Shown one piece after another: positions 15,573-24,844 of a stretch of 64,000 nucleotides of DNA (the stretch's first letter is position 1; each line of letters starts with the position of its first letter). The stretch covers positions 186,001 through 250,000 of the forward strand of contig NZ_CP015595.1 in the NCBI RefSeq assembly GCF_001647675.1, given 5' to 3'. A program made the translations under genes and the position numbers. The notes beneath the pieces were generated by a model. That model saw nothing but the letters and a program-made list of their open reading frames with translations. It made no database searches and was not told where the DNA came from. Source of the stretch: Acinetobacter sp. NCu2D-2. Lineage in GTDB: Bacteria > Pseudomonadota > Gammaproteobacteria > Pseudomonadales > Moraxellaceae.

Positions 15573-18500
15573 TCAAGCTACCGGCGCCAATGTAAACAAT
15601 ACCTGCCCCGTTTTCACCGTTTGCCCTTTTTCAATGGTAATCGCTTCAACCTTCATACGCTCAGGCGCAATAATTGGAATCTCGATTTTCATCGCTTCAA
15701 TCACGGCAAGCGTTGCGCCTTCTTCCACAATATCACCTGACTGACATTCAATTTTCCAAATTGAACCCGGCATATGCGACTCCACTGCACAGCCACCATC
15801 AGGCACTTCTACCCCTTCACCATCATCCACAGCATCTAAACTTTCAGACACATATTCTGCAAGCCCTGCTTCATGCCAACGACGACGTTCTGCATCAAAA
15901 TTAGCTTGTTGCACTGACTTAAATGCTGAAATGGATGCTTGGTTTTCAGTTAAGAAGTCGTTGTACTCTTTTAAGTTTAATACACCTTCTTCAATACGCA
16001 ATTTTAAGCGACCTGCTTTAAAGTCCTCACGCATTTGCATGAGTTCAGTTTCAGAAACTTCATAGAATTTAATTTGGTCAAAGAAGCGTAGTAACCACGG
16101 CATACCTTTTTCAAAATCAGGATTCCTACGGTAGCGAGACCACATTTGCGTGGTACGACCAACAAATTGATAGCCCCCCGGACCTTCCATACCGTATACG
16201 CACATATACGCACCGCCAATACCCACGGCATTTTCAGGCGTCCATGTACGAGCAGGGTTATATTTGGTGGTCACTAAACGTTGACGTGGATCAAGTGGCG
16301 TGGCCACAGGTGCACCGAGGTAGACATCACCCAATCCCATCACCAAATAACTCGCGTTATAGACCACATCTTTCACGGCTTGTTTGTCTTTTAAGCCATT
16401 AATACGACGGATAAATTCGATATTGTCCGGACACCATGGCGCATCAGGACGCACAGTTTGCATATAACGTTCAGTCGCAAGTTGGGTTTGTGAATCTTCC
16501 CACGCGAGCGGTAAATACACCGTACGTGATGGCACTTGTATTTCCGTCACATCTGGCAGCTGTTCTTCCGCTACTTGAAGTAGACGCAATAAATCAATTT
16601 GATCAAGTTTGATTGAATCAAAATGGATTTGTAGCGAACGAATCCCCGGTGTCAGGTCGATAATGCCCTGAATATTTTGCTTTTGAACCCATTGCATCAG
16701 CGCATGAATACGGAAACGTAAGTTCAGATCTAGCACCAACTCGCCATATTCCACCAATATGTAATTATTGCCAGCAGGACGATACACCACATCAGGTGCA
16801 CCATTTTCACCTTTTAAGGTATCGAGGACGGCATTTTTTAATGTCGAAAGTTCAGGATAGAACGATTCATCAAATGCCACCGCTTGTGTATCTGAAGCTT
16901 CTAATTGCGCTTGATATTTTTCATTTAAAAGTTTGGCTTGGTGATAGCTCACAGGGACAAATTTCACTTTGTCACCGGCTTTAAGCTGACCGAGTTTCCA
17001 CAGCTCAGAATTAATCAACACCGCAGGACAGACGAAACCACCAAGACTTGGACCATCTGGCCCAAGAATAATTGGCATATCCCCAGTGAAATCGATCGCA
17101 CCAATGGCATAAGCATTGTCATGAATATTGGATGGATGCAGACCAGCTTCACCACCATCTTCACGTGCCCATTCCGGTTTTGGCCCGATTAAACGAATAC
17201 CGGTACGGCTTGAGTTAAAGTGGATCTCAAAGGTATTAGCAAAGAAAGTATCAATATCATTTTTGGTAAAGAAATCAGGTGCACCATGCGGGCCATACAT
17301 CACCGCAATTTCCCATTCATGACTAAATGATGGCACTTGCTCAGGTGCAAGGCTTTTCACTTCATCACTTGTGAATGCCGTAATTGGCAACATATCGCCA
17401 ATCAATAAGTTACGCCCTGCATGACCACCAAATTGACCTAAGGTAAAGGTCGCTTGTGAGCCGAGGTATTTAGGTACATTCAAACCACCTTTAATGCCGA
17501 TATAGGTACGGCAACCTGTCGCGATTTTGCCACATTTGAGAATCTGACCTTTACGCACATTCACGGTTTGCCACATCGGAACTTGAACGCCATCTAGTGT
17601 TGATGGCATATCACCACCGGCCAGTACGATTTGGCTATCACAATGGAATTTTAGAGTTGGACCTTGTAGCGTACATTCGAGTCCTGCAGTGTTATAGGCA
17701 TTGCCAAGCAACTGGTTTGCGACATTCAGTGACAATGGATCAATCGCACCTGATGGTGGCACACCCACATCCCAATAGCCCAAACGTCCTGTGACATCTT
17801 GTACAGCAGTTTGAATACCGGCTTGTAATACTTCAATCTTTTGAGTTTTCCATTCAAAGGTATTTAAGAAACGTGTGGTTTGTGTGCCAGCTTTAAATAC
17901 CTCACAGTAGATGATGTTTTGTAGATATTCAAGATTGGTTTCAATCCCTGCAACTGAAGTTTTCGCCAAAGTATCAGTCATGGCTTGAATCGCAGAAGCA
18001 CGATCGTTTGCTGTGACAATGATTTTAGCAATCATCGGGTCATAGAATGATGATACATTTGAACCTGTTTCGACCCATGTTTCATTACGGGCATTAGAAT
18101 CAAACTCAACATGTGTCAGTAAACCGGCACTTGGTTGGAAGTTTTTGATTGGGTCTTCAGCATATAAACGCACTTGAATCGAATGACCTTTCGATTCAAT
18201 TTTTTCTGTTGGTGCAGTCCAATCACCACTAGCCAAGGTGACCATCCATTCCACCAAGTCCACACCAAAGACTTGCTCGGTCACGCCATGTTCCACTTGT
18301 AGACGGGTATTCACCTCCAAGAAATAGAATTCTTGGGTGTCGGTATCCATCACAAATTCAACTGTACCGGCAGAACGGTAATTCACTGACTGCATCAGTT
18401 GAATGGCAACATTTTGAATATAGGCACGCTGTTCGTCATTGATATGCGGTGCCGGTGTTTCCTCAATCACTTTTTGGTTGCGACGCTGTACCGAACAATC

Positions 18501-19178
18501 ACGCTCTCCCAGTGCAATCACTTGACCTTGACCATCACCAAAAATTTGCACTTCAATATGACGGGCATTTTGCACGAATTTTTCAAGGTACAAACCGGCA
18601 TCTTTAAAGTTGGCTTGGGCTAAATAAGACACCGTTGCATAAGCATCTTTCAGTTCTGCTTCGTTCCAGACCAAACGCATGCCGATCCCACCACCACCGG
18701 CAGTACTTTTCAGCATCACAGGATAACCAATACGATTTGCTTCCATTAAAGCTTCAGCTTCATCCGCCAATAACTGACTACCCGGCAATAACGGTACACT
18801 GGCTTGAATCGCAAGTTCACGTGCAGTGTGTTTAAGACCAAAGGCTCGCATCTGTGCAGAGTTTGGCCCAATAAAAGCAATACCTTGTGATTCACACAAG
18901 TCACAGAATTCAGCATTTTCGGACAAGAAGCCATAACCCGGATGAATCGCTTGTGCGCCGGTTTGTTTGGCAACCTCTAAAATTTTATCGACATTTAAAT
19001 AGCTTTGGCTGGCAGGTGCTTCACCGATATAAACGGCTTCATCGGCCAAAGTCACATGGAGTGAATCACGATCGGCTTCCGAATAGACTGCAACAGATTG
19101 GATACCTAATTTTTTAAGGGTACGAATGACACGACACGCAATTGCACCACGGTTGGCGATTAAAACTTTATTAAACAT
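15573..19178 (-). CDS. Biotin-dependent urea/guanidine carboxylase
   Basis: About 1201 residues in the standard order: biotin carboxylase with ATP-grasp (1-450, KVLIANRGAIACRV at the start and the glycine loop STAGGGGIGMR), the KipA/KipI-like carboxyltransferase domains (about 480-1080), and a C-terminal biotinyl domain with the biotinylated lysine in EAMKIE. It carboxylates urea or guanidine with ATP and bicarbonate. With two DUF1989 partners and a guanidine-I riboswitch ahead of the operon, guanidine is the more likely substrate, giving carboxyguanidine. The ATG at 19178 is one base past the preceding stop and has GAGGA upstream; longer starts would overlap that gene. The product route ends with the allophanate hydrolase encoded at 8688-10496. 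Confidence 0.9.
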   Translation of the reverse strand: MFNKVLIANRGAIACRVIRTLKKLGIQSVAVYSEADRDSLHVTLADEAVYIGEAPASQSYLNVDKILEVAKQTGAQAIHPGYGFLSENAEFCDLCESQGIAFIGPNSAQMRAFGLKHTARELAIQASVPLLPGSQLLADEAEALMEANRIGYPVMLKSTAGGGGIGMRLVWNEAELKDAYATVSYLAQANFKDAGLYLEKFVQNARHIEVQIFGDGQGQVIALGERDCSVQRRNQKVIEETPAPHINDEQRAYIQNVAIQLMQSVNYRSAGTVEFVMDTDTQEFYFLEVNTRLQVEHGVTEQVFGVDLVEWMVTLASGDWTAPTEKIESKGHSIQVRLYAEDPIKNFQPSAGLLTHVEFDSNARNETWVETGSNVSSFYDPMIAKIIVTANDRASAIQAMTDTLAKTSVAGIETNLEYLQNIIYCEVFKAGTQTTRFLNTFEWKTQKIEVLQAGIQTAVQDVTGRLGYWDVGVPPSGAIDPLSLNVANQLLGNAYNTAGLECTLQGPTLKFHCDSQIVLAGGDMPSTLDGVQVPMWQTVNVRKGQILKCGKIATGCRTYIGIKGGLNVPKYLGSQATFTLGQFGGHAGRNLLIGDMLPITAFTSDEVKSLAPEQVPSFSHEWEIAVMYGPHGAPDFFTKNDIDTFFANTFEIHFNSSRTGIRLIGPKPEWAREDGGEAGLHPSNIHDNAYAIGAIDFTGDMPIILGPDGPSLGGFVCPAVLINSELWKLGQLKAGDKVKFVPVSYHQAKLLNEKYQAQLEASDTQAVAFDESFYPELSTLKNAVLDTLKGENGAPDVVYRPAGNNYILVEYGELVLDLNLRFRIHALMQWVQKQNIQGIIDLTPGIRSLQIHFDSIKLDQIDLLRLLQVAEEQLPDVTEIQVPSRTVYLPLAWEDSQTQLATERYMQTVRPDAPWCPDNIEFIRRINGLKDKQAVKDVVYNASYLVMGLGDVYLGAPVATPLDPRQRLVTTKYNPARTWTPENAVGIGGAYMCVYGMEGPGGYQFVGRTTQMWSRYRRNPDFEKGMPWLLRFFDQIKFYEVSETELMQMREDFKAGRLKLRIEEGVLNLKEYNDFLTENQASISAFKSVQQANFDAERRRWHEAGLAEYVSESLDAVDDGEGVEVPDGGCAVESHMPGSIWKIECQSGDIVEEGATLAVIEAMKIEIPIIAPERMKVEAITIEKGQTVKTGQVLFTLAPVA

Positions 19179-19179
19179 A

Positions 19180-19833
19180 TTATGCGTCCTCGCCTTCACG
19201 GATGATCAATTGAATTTTAGTTGGGTTGTAAGCATTACAAGGGTTATTCAGTTGTGGGCAGTTAGAGATCAGCACGATCAAATCCATTTCCGCTTTAATT
19301 TCCACATATTTACCCGGTGCCGAAATACCATCATCAAACTTTAGATGTCCCTCACTTGTGACGGGTACATTCATAAAGAAGTTAATATTTGGACCGATGT
19401 GACGCACATTTAAGCCGTGTTTTTTGGCAATTGGATGCTGAGACAGCGCAATCATGAAATTGTTACGGCAACTGTGCATTGGATATGTGTCATGTGCATA
19501 ACGAACCGTGTTACTTTCACATGAACATGCCCCGCCTAAGGTGTCATGGCGACCGCAGTTATCATCATGGATGGTGGCAATTTTGTTGCCAAAGTTGGTG
19601 TATAGCGCTGCGCCTTTTTCTAAATAGATCTGTTGATTGATGGCTAAGGTATCAGTTGCGCTATAACGCTCTTCAGGGTTAGAAGCCGAGATAAACAGCG
19701 TATCTACCGCTTGGTTGCCTTCTAAATCCACGATACGGAAATATTGCCCTTTTTTGACTTCGCACATCCATGCTTCACCGGCTGGACAAATTTCACTTAA
19801 AACTGATTTTTCTAATTTTACGAGTGCAGTCAT
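19180..19833 (-). CDS. DUF1989 protein, urea-amidolyase-associated protein 2 / carboxyguanidine deiminase subunit
   Basis: 217 residues of the DUF1989 family. Conserved features are VKKGQYFRIVDLEGNQAVDTL, the HDDNCGRHDTLGGACSCE metal-site-like block with clustered His and Cys, and NFFMNVPVTSEG. Work on Pseudomonas showed that two such proteins form the carboxyguanidine deiminase that turns carboxyguanidine into allophanate. That function is inferred here from the gene order (subunit, subunit, carboxylase) and the riboswitch. It is co-transcribed: 12 bases separate it from the upstream partner and one base from the carboxylase. Confidence 0.88.
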   Translation of the reverse strand: MTALVKLEKSVLSEICPAGEAWMCEVKKGQYFRIVDLEGNQAVDTLFISASNPEERYSATDTLAINQQIYLEKGAALYTNFGNKIATIHDDNCGRHDTLGGACSCESNTVRYAHDTYPMHSCRNNFMIALSQHPIAKKHGLNVRHIGPNINFFMNVPVTSEGHLKFDDGISAPGKYVEIKAEMDLIVLISNCPQLNNPCNAYNPTKIQLIIREGEDA

Positions 19834-19845
19834 GATCTGTTCCCC

Positions 19846-20583
19846 TTAAGCAGTTAATGCGTAGTAGCGATTATTGTTTTGAAATGCACGCTGATTTTGC
19901 GGGCATGAATCACGACATACATCGCTGTCACCTAAAGGAAGTGCTTTGTATAAAGACAATTGAACATCGGCAGGCGCATATTCCGTGCTGTTATCTAAAG
20001 CATGCGGTGCGGATGATAAGAACACCAAGCAATCCATTTCAAAGCGCAGTTCAATCACTTGATTCGTATTGTCAGATGCTACATAGCTGAGATTGCCATG
20101 GTCATCCGGTTGAACTTTAGAAAACAGATTTAAAGTACTGCTCAAATCCGTTGCAGATAATCCAAACTTGGTCATCTCAAGCAGTAACGAATCTTTGCCG
20201 TTACGGTACATGTCGTTGCGTGCATCTTGGAAGGTTTTTGAACCAAATTGTTGTTCAATTTGTTGTGCAGTGCTTGGTGCACAGAACGCATCATTCCAAC
20301 CGTGGTCATCTTTGACGATGGAAATCATCGCGCGACCCAGGTCAGATGCAAGGATATGTCCTGTACTTAAAAATGCCGTATGTTGCCCTTTTAAGCTGTC
20401 TGGCATGTTATAGCGTTCGAGCTTGTCTTCGCTATTGACGCAATACAGTGCCACATTGGCATTTTTGCCTAAGGATTGAAGTTGTAATACTGCGCCACGC
20501 TGAATACGTGCTGACCAGTGGTGTCCACCCGGTAAACGTTCCGTCCAAAGGACTTGATCTTCGTGATAAGTTATTGTGCTCAT
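19846..20583 (-). CDS. DUF1989 protein, urea-amidolyase-associated protein 1 / carboxyguanidine deiminase subunit
   Basis: About 245 residues from the ATG at 20583 (MSTITYHEDQVLWTERLPGGHHWSARIQRG). An open frame runs 141 bases further upstream, but that stretch is the guanidine-I riboswitch and so is not protein. ATG codons at 20589 and 20583 are both possible. The family block DDHGWNDAFCAPSTA and the C-terminal CRDSCPQ are seen, matching the partner subunit of the deiminase. It is the first gene of the carboxylase operon, so its translation is the one most directly exposed to the riboswitch. Confidence 0.86.
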   Translation of the reverse strand: MSTITYHEDQVLWTERLPGGHHWSARIQRGAVLQLQSLGKNANVALYCVNSEDKLERYNMPDSLKGQHTAFLSTGHILASDLGRAMISIVKDDHGWNDAFCAPSTAQQIEQQFGSKTFQDARNDMYRNGKDSLLLEMTKFGLSATDLSSTLNLFSKVQPDDHGNLSYVASDNTNQVIELRFEMDCLVFLSSAPHALDNSTEYAPADVQLSLYKALPLGDSDVCRDSCPQNQRAFQNNNRYYALTA

Positions 20584-20611
20584 ATGCATCCATCCCAATC
20601 TTCTACGGTTT

Positions 20612-20715
20612 ACCTCCCGGGCTTTTATCCCTCCGTGTAGCTTGAGCTTGCAACTTAAGCCGTGAACTCTCGGTCGCAGACATACTTGAAACTTCATGTA
20701 TCGGAACCCTAGATC
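20612..20715 (-). ncRNA. Guanidine-I riboswitch (ykkC)
   Basis: Read on the minus strand, the leader has the conserved blocks of the ykkC class in order: CTAGGGTTCCG (20712-20702), ACCGAGAG (near 20673), ACGGCTTAAG, then ACGGAGGGATAAAAGCCC with GGGAGGT after it (ending near 20612). These blocks are close to invariant in the family, so the call does not need a covariance search. It binds guanidinium and turns the gene on. It lies between the sigma-54 promoter at 20738-20754 and the first DUF1989 start. Confidence 0.95.
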
Positions 20716-20737
20716 ACTTTTCATCTAAGTATATGAA

Positions 20738-20754
20738 TGCAAATGGCATGCCAA
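20738..20754 (-). promoter_or_regulatory. Sigma-54 promoter of the carboxylase operon
   Basis: On the minus strand TTGGCATGCCATTTGCA has GG and GC elements 10 bases apart with a TTGCA -12 box. The expected start near 20727 is about 15 bases ahead of the riboswitch, so the two signals fit as one leader. Confidence 0.78.
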
Positions 20755-21257
20755 GCTAGTATTACGTTTTTTAGTTTTTATCATACTATTTTTGCTCAAT
20801 CATGATGCAAAAATCCTAACTCACTCTAGATTGCACCATTTTAGTTATTTCCATTACACTTTATATTTATGAATCAGTTCCTGAATTTTATTTTTTCATA
20901 GATGTCTTAACTCAATTACACGTCGAGCTAAATGATGACATCCAGTTTTACAATTAAGCTCATTTACACTAACCAAATGTCATTAATTTTAAAAACTGAA
21001 ACGATCCTTCCTAATGTCTCAGAAAAGTGTAGCAACTTGCTACACATTGCGATTGAGTGGTTAGTATTTACAAGATCTGAATCACCTAGCTATTAACACC
21101 ATTTAAATTAATAAGCTTAAAATTTTGCTCCGTTTAAATTTATCCTCAATCAAGTTTTTTCATAACCTTTAAGGCTATACCTAGTAGCAATGTAAATTTG
21201 TACATAAGCGTTCGAAACTTTTCAGAGATTAATGTGCTTAATTAAATTTTATAAATA
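20755..21257. other. Intergenic region between the carboxylase operon and the IS5-type element
   Basis: There is no coding region. The only distinct signal is the palindrome at 21027-21045. An enhancer site for an NtrC-type activator might lie here but I cannot point to one. Confidence 0.6.
21027..21045. promoter_or_regulatory. Palindrome copy 1 (candidate ParB/partition site)
   Basis: GTGTAGCAACTTGCTACAC is a 19-bp palindrome around a central C. The 17-bp core recurs just ahead of parA (25152-25168) and at the end of parB (26907-26927). No T run follows this copy, so it is not a terminator. Confidence 0.55.
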
Positions 21258-22125
21258 GACCTCTTGCGAAAGTAAAAAATTGTTTATACTAGTCCCATGA
21301 AATATGAAAATTTAACTAGATTTAATGATGGGGAATTTAAACGACTTGTTGGCGTTCCTCGTCCATTATTCTTAAAAATGGTATCAGTGTTACAACACGC
21401 TGAACTTGCCAAGAAAAAATCTGGAAGACCTCATTCGTTGTGTTTAGAGGATCAATTGTTGTTAACTTTAAATTACTTACGCTGTTATAGAACTCAAATT
21501 GAGTTATCCGCCGACTATAACCTAGCTGAAAGTAATGTGAATCGTACGATTCAGAAAGTTGAAAAGGCTCTGATTCAATCACGGATTTTCGCATTGCCTA
21601 AAAGGAATCAAAAGTTTAGTGAGGAGGATTATGTAATCGTTGATGTCACTGAGTCACAGATTGAGCGTCCCAAAAAAACAAAGAAAATTCTATAGCGGTA
21701 AAAAGAAGAAACATACGCTAAAAACACAGGTCATTTTTAACCCAAAATTAAAGCAAATTGTAAGTATACAGATTGAAGATGGCAGAAAACACGATCTGAC
21801 GATTGCGCGTAAGTATTTGAAGGAGATGGTCATTTATCCTTGTATCATGGCAGATTTAGCCTATAAAGGATTTCATCAGATTAAGAGTAAGTTACTCATT
21901 CCCATCAAGAAACCTAAGAATTTATCATTACCCCAAATAGCAAAACAGATCAACCAAGAAATCAGTCGGCGTAGGATCACAATTGAACATATCAACGGCA
22001 AACTTAAACATTTTCGGATATTAACAGAACGCTATAGAAATAGACGGAAACGCTTTGGTCTAAGAATGAATTTAATTGCTGGAATGGTGAATTGGATGCT
22101 CTTAAATTAACTTTCGCAAGAGATC
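21258..22125. mobile_element. IS5-family insertion sequence, 868 bp
   Basis: The ends read GACCTCTTGCGAAAGT (21258) and, in reverse complement, GATCTCTTGCGAAAGT (22125), inverted repeats with one mismatch over 16 bases. TA lies on both sides (21256-21257 and 22126-22127), consistent with a two-base target duplication. The inside holds a transposase in two overlapping frames. It separates the carboxylase promoter region from the replication genes. Confidence 0.85.
21297..22110 (+). CDS. IS5-family DDE transposase in two frames
   Basis: The first frame (21297-21695, 132 residues) has the helix-turn-helix part with LLLTLNYLRCYRTQIELSADYNLAESNV and the first catalytic Asp (IVDVTES). The second frame (21640-22110) continues the same protein after the overlap with the second Asp (MADLAYKGF) and the Glu (ITIEHINGKLKHFRI). 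The frames join at an A7 run (21671-21677 region, CCCAAAAAAACAAAG). A full product needs a shift into the +1 frame or correction of a one-base error in the A run. Two-frame transposases are common in this family, but the +1 direction leaves open that this copy is broken. Confidence 0.85.
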
Positions 22126-22475
22126 TAATATATAGGTATATCGACCAAATTTAGTCTTAAACAGAATTTTAAAATTCAGCATTAATGATTGAGCTATAAT
22201 TACAGCTGTTTAAAGAACTTTGAGATTCATTATCTTTGTTAAGGGCGAATTCTAATATCAAAAATTAGAGAATACATTTAGCTGACTTAAATTTTTCATG
22301 ATTTTGCTTAAAAAAGTTATATCTTAGATAAGCGTCTGAACCAATTTCAGAAGAATGTAGACCCAAATTAATTGAGGTAAATTAATTCTACAGCTGAGAT
22401 TTAATTATTTAATAAAAAACTCGGACCAAAAGTCCGAGTCAATACAATAGATCAGGAAGTTCAAGTTTGGGTAAA
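22126..22475. other. Intergenic region between IS5 and rep
   Basis: There is no coding region. It ends with the rep terminator at 22413-22439. Otherwise AT-rich with no clear signal. Confidence 0.55.
22413..22439 (-). terminator. Terminator after rep
   Basis: The stem ACTCGGAC/GTCCGAGT with a CAAAA loop is followed on the minus strand by six T. It lies 37 bases after the rep stop. Confidence 0.88.
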
Positions 22476-23654
22476 TTAAATCACTTCTTTACCAAAGATT
22501 TCATTTAGCCGCTCACGTATGCTCTTCACAAATTCACTATCTGTTTTTAGTTTTTGCTTCATTGAACGTTTAAAATCATTCAAACTCATTCCGACGGTTG
22601 CAAACTCCATTTGGAACAAGGTGTCGTTAATAACCACATTAGCCTGTGAATCAGTTAAACAACCTTCTTTTTTGAACCATTTTTTAAATTTTGGGTAATT
22701 TATATCATCAGAATAGATATGCCATGAACGTACATTCATATCAAATTTAGCGCCTAAATCTTTGACCAGTGCATTGTCTTCAAAGGGAACATCTAAATAT
22801 ATTTTTTCTCTTTCTTTTGTCGGGATTTCAATTTTTTCTTTTTCAAATCCACGATGATTTAATTTAAAGTTTACACCAACAATAGGTCTACCTTTTTTAA
22901 TCGTCTCGTATTCCAAATGTAGATCTGTGTTTTCATTAATTTCAGCAACTATTTTATCTAAAACGTAGCGTCTAAAATCAACCCAACGATCATATTTAGT
23001 TTCATTGATATCAATTAACGCTTTTAGGTTTTCAAGCATTAATGGAATTTCGTATGTCTCTTGATTATTAAACTTGAACTCATTCTTAATAAAGTAGGTA
23101 TAGAGACTCATACTCGCGACAGAATCTAAGGCAAAAAGATGCTTAAGCTGATATGTTGTAAAATTGCCTCCCGCCAGCTGAGTGAAGTAAGGAAGCACTT
23201 CGCTGGTAAAGCGAATTTGAATTGCATTCTTTAAATCATCTTCCCAACGTAATTCGCGAATAATAGGTACTACAGAATGTACTTTTTTGGTTTTTTTCTT
23301 TGAATCAACAGTAGGCTCTTCAATAATGAAATGCGCAACCCTTGATGACAACTCTTTATAAATACGATCAATTGCCACATTAATCGAATTACGTTTACTT
23401 AGCCCAAGTAATTCTGCTAGATCATCTTTATACAAATAAATATAAGTTTGCTCGGTGATTTCTTTATCCTGATTAACTTTCTCACCTAAATTTGCAACAG
23501 CCATTGCATACAGTAACGCTTTATATTCATTGGCAGATAATTCAATGGGGCGTATTAAGCGGTTACTCGTACTTACAACGCCATTGTGCCTAATGTTACC
23601 AATACAGTATGGAATATAATCGTTCTCTTCAGATATTGAATTGTTGTCAGTCAT
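22476..23654 (-). CDS. rep: Rep_3-family plasmid replication initiator with extra C-terminal domain
   Basis: 392 residues. Residues 20-270 carry the two winged-helix domains of Rep_3 initiators (NRLIRPIELSANEYKALLYAMAV, then FTSEVLPYFTQL, FALDSVASMSLYTYF). These bind iterons and open the origin. Residues about 280-345 resemble the DUF5710 type (YLDVPFEDNALVKDLGAKFDMNVRSW, then FKKWF), a small domain more common in primases and DNA-processing proteins. The gene is transcribed away from the iteron field at 23697-24990, and iteron copies in inverse orientation lie next to its start, which suits self-repression by the initiator. It lies about 1.5 kb from parA/parB. Confidence 0.9.
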   Translation of the reverse strand: MTDNNSISEENDYIPYCIGNIRHNGVVSTSNRLIRPIELSANEYKALLYAMAVANLGEKVNQDKEITEQTYIYLYKDDLAELLGLSKRNSINVAIDRIYKELSSRVAHFIIEEPTVDSKKKTKKVHSVVPIIRELRWEDDLKNAIQIRFTSEVLPYFTQLAGGNFTTYQLKHLFALDSVASMSLYTYFIKNEFKFNNQETYEIPLMLENLKALIDINETKYDRWVDFRRYVLDKIVAEINENTDLHLEYETIKKGRPIVGVNFKLNHRGFEKEKIEIPTKEREKIYLDVPFEDNALVKDLGAKFDMNVRSWHIYSDDINYPKFKKWFKKEGCLTDSQANVVINDTLFQMEFATVGMSLNDFKRSMKQKLKTDSEFVKSIRERLNEIFGKEVI

Positions 23655-23983
23655 GTCGGTGAGTTTTTAAAATGTTCTATAGTTTTATATATAAAAGTGG
23701 AAAAACTTTCAATAGTTTCACCACAAAATCTAAGAGTGGAAGGTTTGTCACTCTAAATTTTAAAAAAATCATTAGAGTGGAAAACATAAATTTATATTCC
23801 ACCAATAAGTGACAAACATTCCACTTTAAGCGAAATCTACCAATTCTTTTTGAATAGTAAAAATACAACTTCTATAAATTAAAAATAGTTTGACTATTTT
23901 TTGTTTAAAGCTGTGACAAAGCTTCCACTCATAAAAATCTTAGATTTGAACCTCACTAAGTTGAAATTTACTTAATGATCAAT

Positions 23984-23992
23984 TTATCCACA
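23984..23992 (+). promoter_or_regulatory. DnaA box in oriV
   Basis: TTATCCACA, a perfect match, lies between the second and third forward iterons. Confidence 0.65.
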
Positions 23993-24776
23993 ATTTCGTG
24001 TTTTATTAGTGACAAACTTTCCACCTTTAAGATTTTTGATTTTTTTATCACATACAAAAAATACAATATTGAAAATGACATCTAAAAATTTGCTGATTTT
24101 AGCCTGAGTAAGTGACAAGATTTCCACCAATGGCAATGATGTATCATTGTTTTAATTTATTGAACTTAATATTTAGGTAAACACATATACAGATAGTAGT
24201 GACAAACTTTCCACCTTTTTACATACATTCAAAAATTTGCATACTTCATATACAAGTTGCAATGATACTATCCCTTCTAAGATGTTTTCTTAGGGTGATA
24301 TGACAAGCCTTCCACTTTAAATATTACTATCAAGTCATGTGGCTATTTATAATTATAAGATATCCACAACTTCCAGATGCGTGAGTGACAAGCCTTCCAC
24401 TTTTACTTTATGACATGTACTCTCATTAAAATATCAGACCATTAGATACATTTAACCTGATAGGCTACACAGAAGAAATTTAATTAATCTTTTTTGTACT
24501 TCATCGTTGTATTTTGATGTCGAAATAATCAAATCTTAATCCTCAACTTCAACATATATCAGTGACAAGCTTTCCACTTTTATGTGGAGCCACGACTCCT
24601 AATCAAAAAGGAATAAACCCTTAGCCAGTGCAGTGATCCCATAATTCGATGTTTAAAAGGAATTGTTATGCGTACGACCAATAGATCAGGTGAATAAAGG
24701 TGATGAAAAAAAATTACCCACAGATATAAAATCTATGATGACAAACCTTCCACTCTTACGCCTATAATTTTAATTC

Positions 24777-24785
24777 TTATCCACA
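24777..24785 (+). promoter_or_regulatory. DnaA box next to the tandem iterons
   Basis: TTATCCACA lies 60 bases before the seven-copy array, a usual place for host DnaA binding in iteron origins. Confidence 0.7.
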
Positions 24786-24844
24786 AAATAAAGTATTGTT
24801 TTTAAACTTTATTATTCTAGATTTAATGTATAATTATAACGTAA

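Noticed and set aside
20584..20724. N-terminal extension of the first DUF1989 protein
   Set aside because: The DNA is the guanidine-I riboswitch; the encoded peptide is not related to the family and the conserved protein starts at 20583 or 20589.
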